Shown: positions 8,425 to 16,268 of the stretch, piece by piece
Numbering within the stretch: position 1 is the first letter of the stretch
How the letters are laid out: the number at the start of each line of letters is the position of its first letter
Assembly: GCA_964450185.1 (NCBI GenBank)
Contig: CAYVCL010000044.1
Coordinates: 1 to 25,863, forward strand
Source of the DNA: RUG11237 sp964450185
GTDB lineage: Bacteria > Bacillota > Clostridia > Lachnospirales > Lachnospiraceae
Direction of reading: 5' to 3'
DNA length: 25,863 nucleotides
Position numbers and translations under genes: made by a program
The notes under the pieces: model-generated
Told to the model about the DNA's origin: nothing
The model's database searches: none
Seen by the model: the letters and a program-made list of their open reading frames with translations, nothing else

Positions 8425-9312
8425 ATGGCAAATGCAAGAGAAATCCAAAGCAGAATGAAAAGTATTCAGGATACGATGAAAATTACAAATGCTATGTATA
8501 TGATTTCTTCTTCTAAGCTTAAGAAGGCAAAGCAGAGCCTTGCAGCGACAGAACCTTACTTTTATACCCTTCAGATGACAATCGGACGTATTTTAAGACA
8601 TATGTCAGATGTGCATAATGTTTACTTTGATGAAAGAAAGCATATTGAAGAAAAGGATAGAAAGAAAGGTTATATTGTAGTTACTGCAGACAAGGGTCTT
8701 GCCGGTGCATATAACCATAATGTCATAAAGATGGCAGAGGAACACCTTGGTGAATGTGATAGTCCGTTGCTGTTTGTATTAGGTGAGCTTGGAAGACATT
8801 ATTTTACCAAGCAGAAGGTGCCGATTGAAGAAACATTTCACTACACCGTACAGAATCCGTCCATGAACCGTGCCAGAAACATTGCAGAACGCATTTTGGA
8901 GCTGTATGAAGAAGGAAAACTGGATGATGTGTATATTATCTATACTAAAATGAACGGTCCGGTACAGACAGAAACAGAGATGTTACAGCTTCTTCCGTTA
9001 AAACAGGGTGAATTTGGTCCGGCACCTACCGGGGTGCCATTGGAGCAAATTGTTATGAAGCCATCTCCGGAAGCCGTGATGGATAATATTGTTCCGAATT
9101 ATGTGGCAGGATTTATTTATGGTGCATTGGTAGAATCTTTTGCCAGTGAACATAATTCCCGAATGATGGCAATGGAAGCGGCAACCAACAGTGCCAAGGA
9201 TATGCTTAGGGAACTGGAAATCGAATTTAATCGTGTCCGTCAGGCGGCAATTACCCAGGAAATTACTGAAGTAATTGGCGGTGCCAAGGCACAGAAACAT
9301 AAAAAGAAATAG
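8425..9312 (+). CDS. atpG: ATP synthase F1 subunit gamma
   Basis: Gamma is the central rotating shaft. The 295-residue protein starts MANAREIQSRMKSI, has the N-terminal ITNAMYMISSSKLKKAK helix, the Rossmann-like middle with VTADKGLAGAYN, and the C-terminal helix FNRVRQAAITQEITEVIGGA that sits in the alpha3beta3 cavity. The ATG is two bases after the atpA TAA, with TAGGTG five bases upstream inside atpA. Confidence 0.95.
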   Translation: MANAREIQSRMKSIQDTMKITNAMYMISSSKLKKAKQSLAATEPYFYTLQMTIGRILRHMSDVHNVYFDERKHIEEKDRKKGYIVVTADKGLAGAYNHNVIKMAEEHLGECDSPLLFVLGELGRHYFTKQKVPIEETFHYTVQNPSMNRARNIAERILELYEEGKLDDVYIIYTKMNGPVQTETEMLQLLPLKQGEFGPAPTGVPLEQIVMKPSPEAVMDNIVPNYVAGFIYGALVESFASEHNSRMMAMEAATNSAKDMLRELEIEFNRVRQAAITQEITEVIGGAKAQKHKKK

Positions 9313-9315
9313 TCA

Positions 9316-9353
9316 GAGAGGAGGTTTCCTCACTACCGTGAGAATTGTTTATG
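9316..9353 (+). promoter_or_regulatory. atpD translation-initiation region: distant SD with two alternative hairpins
   Basis: The strong SD AGGAGG (9319-9324) is 26 nt from the first ATG (9351), too far for normal initiation. Between them CTCAC (9329-9333) can pair with GTGAG (9338-9342) around a TACC loop. Folding this away reduces the gap to about 12 nt. A competing helix GAGG (9318-9321) with CCTC (9328-9331) would hide the SD. The two helices share bases 9329-9331 and exclude each other. A weak GTGA lies nine bases from the ATG. Roles are inferred from pairing only. Confidence 0.45.
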
Positions 9354-10754
9354 ATGAATAAAGGAAAAATTGTTCAGGTTTTAGGACCTGTAGTAGACGT
9401 AGAATTTGAAAATAACGACCTTCCTTTCATTAAAGATGCACTTGAGGTACAGAACAATGGAAAACGCCTTGTTATGGAGGTGGCACAGCACATTGGAAAT
9501 AATACGGTACGTTGTATTATGTTAGGCTCAAGTGAAGGTCTTTACAAGGATATGGAAGTAACTGCTACCGGAGCAGGTATTAAAGTTCCTGTAGGAGAAA
9601 AAACACTGGGACGTTTGTTTAACGTGCTGGGTGATACCATCGATAATGGCGAAAGTCTGGAAAATGAAGAAAAATGGGTGATTCACAGAGAACCGCCTAC
9701 ATTTGAAGACCAGAGTCCGGTGGTTGAAATATTGGAAACCGGTATCAAGGTTATCGATTTATTAGCACCTTATTCAAAGGGTGGTAAAATCGGTCTGTTT
9801 GGTGGTGCCGGTGTTGGTAAAACCGTATTGATTCAGGAATTAATCCGTAATATTGCCACAGAGCATGGCGGATATTCTATTTTTACCGGTGTTGGAGAAC
9901 GTTCCAGAGAAGGTAATGACCTTTGGTCAGAAATGAAGGAATCCGGAGTACTGGAAAAAACAGCGTTAGTATTTGGACAGATGAATGAACCACCTGGAGC
10001 TCGTATGCGTGTGGCGGAAACAGGGCTTACTATGGCAGAATATTTTAGAGATGAAGAGCATCAGGATGTGCTTTTGTTTATCGATAATATTTTCCGTTTT
10101 GTACAGGCAGGTTCTGAAGTTTCCGCGTTACTTGGACGTATGCCATCCGCAGTAGGTTACCAGCCAACTCTTGCAACAGAAGTTGGTGAATTACAGGAAC
10201 GTATTGCATCCACAAAGAATGGTTCTGTAACTTCCGTACAGGCGGTATATGTACCAGCCGATGACCTTACTGACCCGGCTCCAGCCACTACATTCGCCCA
10301 TCTGGATGCAACTACGGTTCTTTCCAGAAAGATTGTAGAACAGGGTATTTATCCGGCAGTTGACCCATTGGAATCCAGTTCACGTATTTTGGAAATTGAT
10401 GTGGTTGGTGAAGAACATTACCAGACAGCCAGAAATGTACAGGAAATCCTACAGAAATACAAGGAATTACAGGATATCATTGCGATTCTTGGTATGGAAG
10501 AATTATCAGAGGAAGATAAACTTACTGTTAACAGAGCCAGAAAGGTTCAAAGATTCTTATCTCAGCCTTTCTTCGTTGCAGAAAACTTTACCGGTGTACC
10601 GGGAAAATATGTGCCATTAAAAGAAACAATTCGTGGATTTAAGGCGATTATTGATGGTGAAATGGATGAATATCCGGAAGCAGCCTTCTTTAATGTAGGT
10701 ACTATTGATGAAGTAATCGAAAAGGCAAAAACATTAGCAGGCTCTGCTGAATAA
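9351..10754 (+). CDS. atpD: ATP synthase F1 subunit beta
   Basis: The catalytic subunit. The P-loop is FGGAGVGKT, the catalytic Glu and switch lie in GERSREGNDLW, and the Walker B strand is VLLFIDNIFRF. The DELSEED lever is EELSEED here, a conservative change. About 467 residues, normal for the family. The N-terminus is ATG at 9351 or 9354 (MMNKGKIVQVLGPVVDVEF); a TTG at 9345 is also in frame. No SD stands at normal distance from these starts, and the leader structure is described separately. Subunit beta is needed in three copies per complex, so control of its initiation rate matters for stoichiometry (inference). Confidence 0.95.
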   Translation: MMNKGKIVQVLGPVVDVEFENNDLPFIKDALEVQNNGKRLVMEVAQHIGNNTVRCIMLGSSEGLYKDMEVTATGAGIKVPVGEKTLGRLFNVLGDTIDNGESLENEEKWVIHREPPTFEDQSPVVEILETGIKVIDLLAPYSKGGKIGLFGGAGVGKTVLIQELIRNIATEHGGYSIFTGVGERSREGNDLWSEMKESGVLEKTALVFGQMNEPPGARMRVAETGLTMAEYFRDEEHQDVLLFIDNIFRFVQAGSEVSALLGRMPSAVGYQPTLATEVGELQERIASTKNGSVTSVQAVYVPADDLTDPAPATTFAHLDATTVLSRKIVEQGIYPAVDPLESSSRILEIDVVGEEHYQTARNVQEILQKYKELQDIIAILGMEELSEEDKLTVNRARKVQRFLSQPFFVAENFTGVPGKYVPLKETIRGFKAIIDGEMDEYPEAAFFNVGTIDEVIEKAKTLAGSAE

Positions 10755-10767
10755 GGAGTGAAAGCCT

Positions 10768-11175
10768 ATGAATACATTTTATCTTAAAGTAATTGCCAGC
10801 AATAAAACTTTCTTTGCAGGCAGATGTGAGAAGGTCACTGTTCCTGCACCGGATGGCGAATTTGGTATCATGGCTCACCATGAAAATTCAGTAGTAGCCA
10901 TCACCATGGGTGAAATGCGTATTACCGATGAAGAAGGAAAAGTGATTACAGCCATCGTAGGTACCGGTTTTGTACAGATGATGAACAACCGTGTAACCGT
11001 ACTGGTCGACACAGCAGAACTGCCGGAAGAAGTAGACATCCGCCGTGCAGAAGAAGCCAAGCTAAGAGCAGAAGAACAGCTTAGACAGAAACAAAGCATT
11101 CAGGAATATCATCATTCTCAGGCTTCGCTGGCGAGAGCGATGTCACGATTGAAGTTGACAAGTAAATATATGTAA
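10768..11175 (+). CDS. atpC: ATP synthase F1 subunit epsilon
   Basis: Epsilon sits at the foot of the rotor and can inhibit ATP hydrolysis. The 135-residue protein has the N-terminal beta-sandwich (FYLKVIASNKTFFAGRCEKVTVPAPDGEFGIMAHHE) and a C-terminal helical hairpin beginning about residue 88 (IRRAEEAKLRAEEQLR). AAGGAG overlaps the atpD stop and lies about ten bases before the ATG. It is the last gene of the operon; a long hairpin begins 34 bp after its stop. Confidence 0.95.
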   Translation: MNTFYLKVIASNKTFFAGRCEKVTVPAPDGEFGIMAHHENSVVAITMGEMRITDEEGKVITAIVGTGFVQMMNNRVTVLVDTAELPEEVDIRRAEEAKLRAEEQLRQKQSIQEYHHSQASLARAMSRLKLTSKYM

Positions 11176-11209
11176 TGTTAAGGCAGTTCAACCGTTACTG
11201 GTTGACAGG

Positions 11210-11299
11210 ACGCCCTTAATAAACCTAAATACAGAAGCTTCCGGAGCAGAACCAAACAGCTCCGGAAGCTTCTGTATTTAGGTTTATTAGGGGCTGTGC
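11210..11299 (+). repeat. Long-stem hairpin element, copy 1 (downstream of atpC)
   Basis: The arms 11212-11247 and 11259-11294 pair over 36 bp with a single G-T wobble, enclosing the 11-nt loop AGAACCAAACA. Outside the stem are ACGCCC on the left and GGGGCTGTGC on the right. The end and loop sequences recur in inverse orientation at 17480-17560, and the left end recurs at 25671. No T-run follows, so it is not a standard intrinsic terminator, although it may end the atp transcript or protect its 3' end. It marks the edge between the atp operon and the low-GC R-M island. Confidence 0.8.
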
Positions 11300-11383
11300 G
11301 TGGCAACGGGAAAGGGTTGAATTGTTAGGATATTGAGGAAGTGGATGGTGTAGTGGGGAGATGTGTGGTAAATGTTGGGGGAT

Positions 11384-11515
11384 GGTTGGAAAAAGTGTTG
11401 TCGATGTTGCGAAAATAGTCAGAAAAAGTGCTAGTTATATTGAAAGAATGGTCGGAAAAAATGTTGGCATACAGGTGAAAATGGTCAGAAAAAGTGTTGA
11501 TAAATCTCGGGAAAC
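11384..11515 (+). repeat. Four degenerate 33-bp tandem repeats upstream of the methyltransferase
   Basis: The motif GGTCAGAAAAAGTGTTG or a near match starts at 11384, 11417, 11450 and 11483, exactly 33 bp apart; the rest of each unit is diverged. In one frame of an open stretch (11361-11693) this reads as an 11-residue repeat of the type MVxKSVxxxxK. The frame has no SD, runs into the methyltransferase promoter and resembles no family I know. I regard it as a decayed repeat or gene remnant. The rest of 11300-11640 shows nothing else recognisable. Confidence 0.6.
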
Positions 11516-11653
11516 TTCATATAACAAGCGGAAGAAAGTCTATAAGCATAGAGGGTTTCAAAATGTATTAGTGTTTTCGTTAACTGTTAAAGGCAAATTT
11601 AGCGTCTTTATGTGTGTATTGCCATTCAATAAACGGTTAATTCCAATGAAATC

Positions 11654-11672
11654 GTCTCGTTTTGCTTGTCTC
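11654..11672 (+). promoter_or_regulatory. Two GTCTC sites, predicted recognition sites of the adjacent R-M system
   Basis: GTCTCG occurs at 11654-11659 and 11668-11673. The second overlaps the -35 box of the methyltransferase promoter and the first lies just upstream. By eye these are the only GTCTC or GAGAC pentamers in the window. Alw26I-family enzymes recognise GTCTC or six-base extensions of it. I infer that methylation of these sites, or binding of the methyltransferase to them, feeds back on its own transcription. Confidence 0.6.
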
Positions 11673-11694
11673 GGAAAGTGGAATGTGATATAAT
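11666..11694 (+). promoter_or_regulatory. Promoter of the fused methyltransferase gene
   Basis: A perfect -10 TATAAT (11689-11694) has an extended TGA element directly before it. TTGTCT (11666-11671) is a four-of-six -35 at 17 bp. The predicted start near 11701 leaves a leader of about 18 nt, just enough for the GGAGGTGA SD. Confidence 0.7.
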
Positions 11695-11718
11695 GAAACC
11701 CGTTGCGGAGGTGAAAAC

Positions 11719-14706
11719 TTGGAAAAAAATAAGGAATTATTATGGGAAAAAATACGAGAAACTAGTAAAAGTATAGAAACTGCAATGGATCCATTAGAGA
11801 GAAAACGCACGGGAAGTTACTTTACAGGATTAGAGTTGACGGATATAATGATGCACGAGTTAGTGGGTGAGCTTCTTAAAAGTGGAAAAGATATCTGGAC
11901 ACTCCGTTTTTTAGAACCGTGTGTAGGTGCAGGAAATTTTGTGTTTTCATATTTGAAGGAAATTTCAAAACTTGATTTTGAAAAAGAAAAAATAAGAATT
12001 CTTTTAGATAATTTATATGTAGCTGATATTAATAAGGTTGCATTAGAGCAGTATCAAAGTATGCTTACAGAATTTTCAAAAGTTTTTTTTGATATTAAAC
12101 TTTCAAAAGAATATTTTGAAACGCATGTAGGCTTTGCCTTACTAGTTGATGTGACAGTTGATGAACCTCAATATATAAAAATTACAGATGTTTTTCCAGA
12201 AAGTATTGTTAAAAATGGATTTGATATTGTAGTAACAAACCCACCATATAAAAATTTGAAAGCTGAAAAGAATCAGTATTATAACAATGAACAGTATGAA
12301 GCTGATAAGATAAAGTATCAAGAAATTTCGACACTGGTTAATAAAAGATTTAAGTATTCGGTAGAAGGCGTGTTGAATTTATATAAAATTTTTGTGGAAG
12401 AAATAATCGACAACTATATTAATGAGGATGGATATATTAGTTTGTTGATTCCAGCATCTATTTTGGCGGGGAAGACTTGTACAAAACTTCGAACACATAT
12501 GCTATTGGACAACAACCTTATTTCCATAAAGGTTATAGATGAAGAAAGTGGATTTATTGATGCACGCCAAGCATTAAGTACTATATTGCTTCGTAAAGGT
12601 AGCAAGACAAAAAAAATTCTTGTTACAAAAGATTTTTGTAATGCTCCTGAGCAGACTACAACTATTGAAATTGATGAAATTGCGAATGAAAATACAGGTA
12701 ATGCTATTTTTGCACTTAATGCACAGGAATACTCTATGCTAAAGCAGTTGCGTACATTTCCTATTGTAAAAGATTTGGATTTTATAATTAATCAGCGTGG
12801 AGAATTAGATTTAACTGCTAATAAAGACGCAATTCTTACTAAAAAAACAGGATATCCCTTGCTGAGAGGACGTAACATTGATTATTACAATATTCATGAT
12901 TTTGAAAACAGAGAATATGTATCCGAAGATTTTGTAAATACAACAAAAAAGCGAACATACATTAAAAGCGAACGTATTATTTGTCAGCAGGTTGTGAATA
13001 TGAATAAAGAAAGAAGAGTAACATTTGCATATGTACCGCAGAATTTTGTTTTGGGAAATTCGTGTAACTTTATTGCGGTAGCGCCAAATGAGTATAATAT
13101 AGATATATATGCGGTGTTGGGGTTGTTTAATACATCTGTAATTAATTGGTTTTTCAAATTAACAAGTACTAATAATCATGTGAATAATTATGAAATCGAT
13201 TGTTTTCCGATTCCGGTTCACTCACCACTGTTATCACAAATTAGCAAAAAAGTAAGGGAATATATGGAAACTCAAGACGAGGCATTGCTTGAAAATATAG
13301 AAAATTTAGCATATCAGGCATATGGAATAAGAGAAACGAAGGAATATAACGAAATGAACAATACGGATAATTTAGCCGAAGAATATTTAGCTGCAATGAG
13401 AAAAATTATTCCAGATATGAATTTGGAGGATGCGGTTGGGATTTTAGCTGGCGACTCATCCCTTGAGGCAGTTATACTTCAGAACGGAGTAGATTTTGAT
13501 AAATATTCAAGAAACGTAATGGGGGGAATTACAAAAAAATATATAAAGATAAAACGTGGAGAAATTTTGAATCACATCACGTTTAAGTTGAGTGATTTGG
13601 ACATGGAGATGATAAAAAACGTTCCACCAGGGGGAAATTGGAAAGATATCCCTATGGAAACTGTGGGAAAATCAAAAAGATTGCAAAGAATAAATCAAAC
13701 AGGTGGAAGAACAACGTTGTATGGGAGAATTGATTATGATAAACCCAGTTATACAATAACAACATATTTTAATCGCCCGGGAAACGGAACGTATGTTCAT
13801 CCGGTTCATGACAGGGTTTTGTCTGTTAGGGAGGCAGCGCGTTTTCAGGGGTTTAAAGATGACTATTATTTTTTTGGAAACAAAACTCAACTTTTGAAGC
13901 AGGTAGGGAATGCGGTTCCAACTATTTTGGCGTATCAGATAGCGAGAGATATTGTTGAAAAAACTGATTGTAAAACATCCGTTGACTTATTTTGTGGTGC
14001 CGGTGGTATGACTGCTGGATTTAAAGCTGCAGGAATTAAATCTATTTTAAGTAACGATATAGAGGAAAGTGCTTGCATAACACTTAAAATAAATAATCCA
14101 GAGATGGAAGTTTTTTGTGGGGATATAACACAAAAAGAAACAAAGGATTATATTGTTGAAACTGCCATTAAAAAGCAAGCAGATATTATTTGTGGAGGAC
14201 CGCCTTGTCAAGGATTTTCCATGGCAGGATTAAGGTTAAGTGACGATCCAAGAAATCAATTATTTAAGGAATTTGTAGAAGTAGTTGAGCGCGTAAATCC
14301 CAAGATAGTAGTTTTTGAAAATGTAGAAGGTTTATTGAGTTTTCAACATGGAAAAGTATATGAAGCTATACTACGATTATTTAGTGAGCTTGGATATAAA
14401 GCAAAAGGAAAGACGCTTATGGCAAATCATTATGGAGTTCCGCAAAAACGAAAGAGAGTTATAATTATTTGTACAAGAAATGACTTACAGATAGAACCTG
14501 CTGATTTATTTCCAAAATCTATTACGTTGAATCCACATCATCAGATAACGGCTAGAGAAACAATAGGAGATTTAGAGGAAGTAGAGTGTGGTGATAAAGT
14601 TCAATATATAGATGGCATAGAGTCAGATATTGTTAAATTGTTTAAAGGGAAAATGACATATCAAGAATTTGTTTTAAATAATACTTTTGTTAATGCCGAT
14701 GAATAA
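11719..14706 (+). CDS. Bifunctional type IIS DNA methyltransferase: m6A domain fused to a circularly permuted m5C domain
   Basis: The 995-residue protein should methylate both strands of an asymmetric target and so protect the host from the adjacent nuclease. Residues 1-540 are an N6-adenine methyltransferase: AdoMet motif FLEPCVGAGNF (64-74), catalytic NPPY (174-177), then a target-recognition-like region. Residues about 600-995 are a C5-cytosine methyltransferase in permuted order. Motifs IX-X come first (YGRIDYDKPSYTITT, SVREAARFQGF, QVGNAVP, 668-734). Motif I follows (VDLFCGAGG, 755-763), then IV with catalytic Cys830 (GGPPCQGFS), VI (FENVEG, 866-871) and VIII (QKRKRV, 909-914). The start is TTG at 11719, four bases after GGAGGTGA. 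GC is low (16 of 60 bases at 12001-12060), unlike atpA, suggesting transfer. It converges on the endonuclease gene. Fused m6A/m5C enzymes are known for relatives such as M.Eco31I and M.Esp3I as far as I recall. Confidence 0.9.
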   Translation: MEKNKELLWEKIRETSKSIETAMDPLERKRTGSYFTGLELTDIMMHELVGELLKSGKDIWTLRFLEPCVGAGNFVFSYLKEISKLDFEKEKIRILLDNLYVADINKVALEQYQSMLTEFSKVFFDIKLSKEYFETHVGFALLVDVTVDEPQYIKITDVFPESIVKNGFDIVVTNPPYKNLKAEKNQYYNNEQYEADKIKYQEISTLVNKRFKYSVEGVLNLYKIFVEEIIDNYINEDGYISLLIPASILAGKTCTKLRTHMLLDNNLISIKVIDEESGFIDARQALSTILLRKGSKTKKILVTKDFCNAPEQTTTIEIDEIANENTGNAIFALNAQEYSMLKQLRTFPIVKDLDFIINQRGELDLTANKDAILTKKTGYPLLRGRNIDYYNIHDFENREYVSEDFVNTTKKRTYIKSERIICQQVVNMNKERRVTFAYVPQNFVLGNSCNFIAVAPNEYNIDIYAVLGLFNTSVINWFFKLTSTNNHVNNYEIDCFPIPVHSPLLSQISKKVREYMETQDEALLENIENLAYQAYGIRETKEYNEMNNTDNLAEEYLAAMRKIIPDMNLEDAVGILAGDSSLEAVILQNGVDFDKYSRNVMGGITKKYIKIKRGEILNHITFKLSDLDMEMIKNVPPGGNWKDIPMETVGKSKRLQRINQTGGRTTLYGRIDYDKPSYTITTYFNRPGNGTYVHPVHDRVLSVREAARFQGFKDDYYFFGNKTQLLKQVGNAVPTILAYQIARDIVEKTDCKTSVDLFCGAGGMTAGFKAAGIKSILSNDIEESACITLKINNPEMEVFCGDITQKETKDYIVETAIKKQADIICGGPPCQGFSMAGLRLSDDPRNQLFKEFVEVVERVNPKIVVFENVEGLLSFQHGKVYEAILRLFSELGYKAKGKTLMANHYGVPQKRKRVIIICTRNDLQIEPADLFPKSITLNPHHQITARETIGDLEEVECGDKVQYIDGIESDIVKLFKGKMTYQEFVLNNTFVNADE

Positions 14707-14722
14707 CTATGATTTGAACTGA

Positions 14723-14763
14723 AAAGTGGCGATAATAGTTAAAGGTACTATTATCGCCACTTT
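14723..14763. terminator. Bidirectional hairpin between methyltransferase and endonuclease genes
   Basis: A perfect 16-bp stem (AAAGTGGCGATAATAG with CTATTATCGCCACTTT) has a 9-nt loop and ends in A and T runs on either side. It sits between the converging stop codons at 14706 and 14777 and can terminate both transcripts. Confidence 0.8.
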
Positions 14764-14776
14764 GATTGTGAAAACA

Positions 14777-16177
14777 TTATAATGTGGAAATAATATCTGA
14801 TTGAATTTCTTTCATTGTAGAAATTATTTCATTCTTTATGCGTTGCGAGTTATCAGGTTCAGAATAAATAAGATCGATTATGGAATTGATCTCTGCCTCG
14901 CGTTTTAATGAAATGCTAGGTTTGTAGTTTCGATTATCTTTTTCGTTGTATTCGATAACAGAATTTAAAGCAATTCTTTTATATCTTTCGAATTCATTTT
15001 TACAACGTTCGGTTTTATGACGTGGAGTTTGACTAATTATTTCGCCAAGTGAATTAAAGTCATATTTGTATTCAAAACAAGAATAATTCGGTTGTAAAAA
15101 GTATTTTGCTAAAAGTGTTTTTCCAGTATCGCCAGTAGCAATAATTATTCTGTATAATAAATACATAAAATTTGCCATGTTTTGTTTTAGTGCATCTCGA
15201 TAAATGGTTTTTATTTTGTCTGGATTAGAATTGTAATTTGCTTTTATATATTCCCATATTTCTTTTGCGTACCATGATACAGGGTATACTCCTGTTCGAG
15301 ATTCTATTTCTACTATTTTGTCAAGGTCTTCTTTAGATAAGCGGTCGCGTTTAGATGAGTTAGCTGTTCCGGTCATTGGTTGGATATACCTTGGATCGTG
15401 AACAAAACCTAACGAAATAGGACCTATATGATCTGCGGTAGTTCCTTTGAAAAAAGAGCTTCGCATAAATTTATTAGCAGCATGAATATTTCCATCACTC
15501 CAACATTCGTAGGCACGTCGGTCTTGATTATAGGTATCCATATTAGAATCCCATCTGCCTCTATCCTCTTTTTTGCGACAACATCTATTATATGAATGGA
15601 ATCCATCAAAACGGTCAGGGGCATTTGACATTGCACCTGGACCTAACATAGAAAAACCATTAACTCTGCAAGCATATTCGATTTTTTCAATGATATCTTC
15701 TTTTGTTAAGCAGTTGGAATCTTCGTTTATTGAACATTTACGTAAGAAAAAAATTCCCAGTTCAGCGTGTGAAAAGCCATGTTCTAATAAGTCATCCCAA
15801 ATATCACTTATGTTATCAACGATAGAATAATCAATGCCAAAAGTGTTTTTGATATCAGTAATTGTATTTTTGTTTGGATATAAATAATAAATCGATAAAG
15901 AACGTCCACAGATTTGGCATGTGGTATATTTGGTAGGATGAATTTCCCGCATTACTTTTGCATATACTCCATCTTCTATAGGGTATCCCAGTTCGATGGC
16001 TTTGTCTTCAATCCATTTTAAACGACCTTGACCGATTTGGGAACCTTTGGCGGTGACAAAAGAGTAACTTCCATCCTTTTTTCGCTTGATAGGCAAGCCT
16101 TCAAAGGCAGGATGGTGAATGATAAAATCTACATATTTTTTGAAATTTTCATGGTATTCTTTTTCGTGTCTTGGCAT
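14777..16177 (-). CDS. Type IIS restriction endonuclease, Alw26I/Eco31I/Esp3I family (HNH nuclease)
   Basis: I recognise the 466-residue protein as a member of the Alw26I/Eco31I/Esp3I group, whose members bind GTCTC-containing sites and cut at positions 1 and 5 downstream. The HNH (beta-beta-alpha metal) core is TTADHIGPISLGF (246-258) with Asn273 in TGTANSSKRD; His250 is the likely general base. CQIC (87-90) and RCC (198-200) could bind zinc. The N-terminal GSQIGQGRLKWIEDKA region and the DRFDGFHSYNRCCRKKEDRGRWDSN-type segment (188-212) are strongly charged and may contact DNA. The start ATG at 16177 has AAGGAGGAG seven bases upstream. GC is low, like the methyltransferase. The pairing with a dual m6A/m5C enzyme fits an asymmetric recognition site. 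No frameshift or missing catalytic residue is seen, so it is probably active. Confidence 0.88.
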   Translation of the reverse strand: MPRHEKEYHENFKKYVDFIIHHPAFEGLPIKRKKDGSYSFVTAKGSQIGQGRLKWIEDKAIELGYPIEDGVYAKVMREIHPTKYTTCQICGRSLSIYYLYPNKNTITDIKNTFGIDYSIVDNISDIWDDLLEHGFSHAELGIFFLRKCSINEDSNCLTKEDIIEKIEYACRVNGFSMLGPGAMSNAPDRFDGFHSYNRCCRKKEDRGRWDSNMDTYNQDRRAYECWSDGNIHAANKFMRSSFFKGTTADHIGPISLGFVHDPRYIQPMTGTANSSKRDRLSKEDLDKIVEIESRTGVYPVSWYAKEIWEYIKANYNSNPDKIKTIYRDALKQNMANFMYLLYRIIIATGDTGKTLLAKYFLQPNYSCFEYKYDFNSLGEIISQTPRHKTERCKNEFERYKRIALNSVIEYNEKDNRNYKPSISLKREAEINSIIDLIYSEPDNSQRIKNEIISTMKEIQSDIISTL

Positions 16178-16219
16178 ATATACTCCTCCTTATTATTAAT
16201 GTATTTTTTACGACGCGAA

Positions 16220-16252
16220 AGTATTTTATATAATACTCCTTTTGAATGATAA
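16220..16252 (-). promoter_or_regulatory. Endonuclease promoter with an overlapping inverted repeat
   Basis: On the minus strand TTATCA (16247-16252) and TATAAA (16225-16230) are 16 bp apart and form a plausible promoter. The inverted repeat AGTATT/AATACT (16220-16225 and 16232-16237, 6-bp centre) covers the -10 box. It could be an operator for the divergent XRE regulator. The region is AT-rich, so confidence is moderate to low. Confidence 0.4.
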
Positions 16253-16268
16253 AAATGAATCAAAAGAC

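Noticed and set aside
11361..11693. A 110-codon open frame before the methyltransferase gene.
   Set aside because: No SD, low-complexity 11-residue repeats, odd amino-acid content and overlap with the methyltransferase promoter; treated as a repeat region instead of a gene.
14712..14724. The 13-mer ATTTGAACTGAAA occurs here and at 25591-25603, both between a stop codon and a terminator.
   Set aside because: A few repeated 13-mers are expected by chance in a window of this size, and no further copy or shared structure supports a function.
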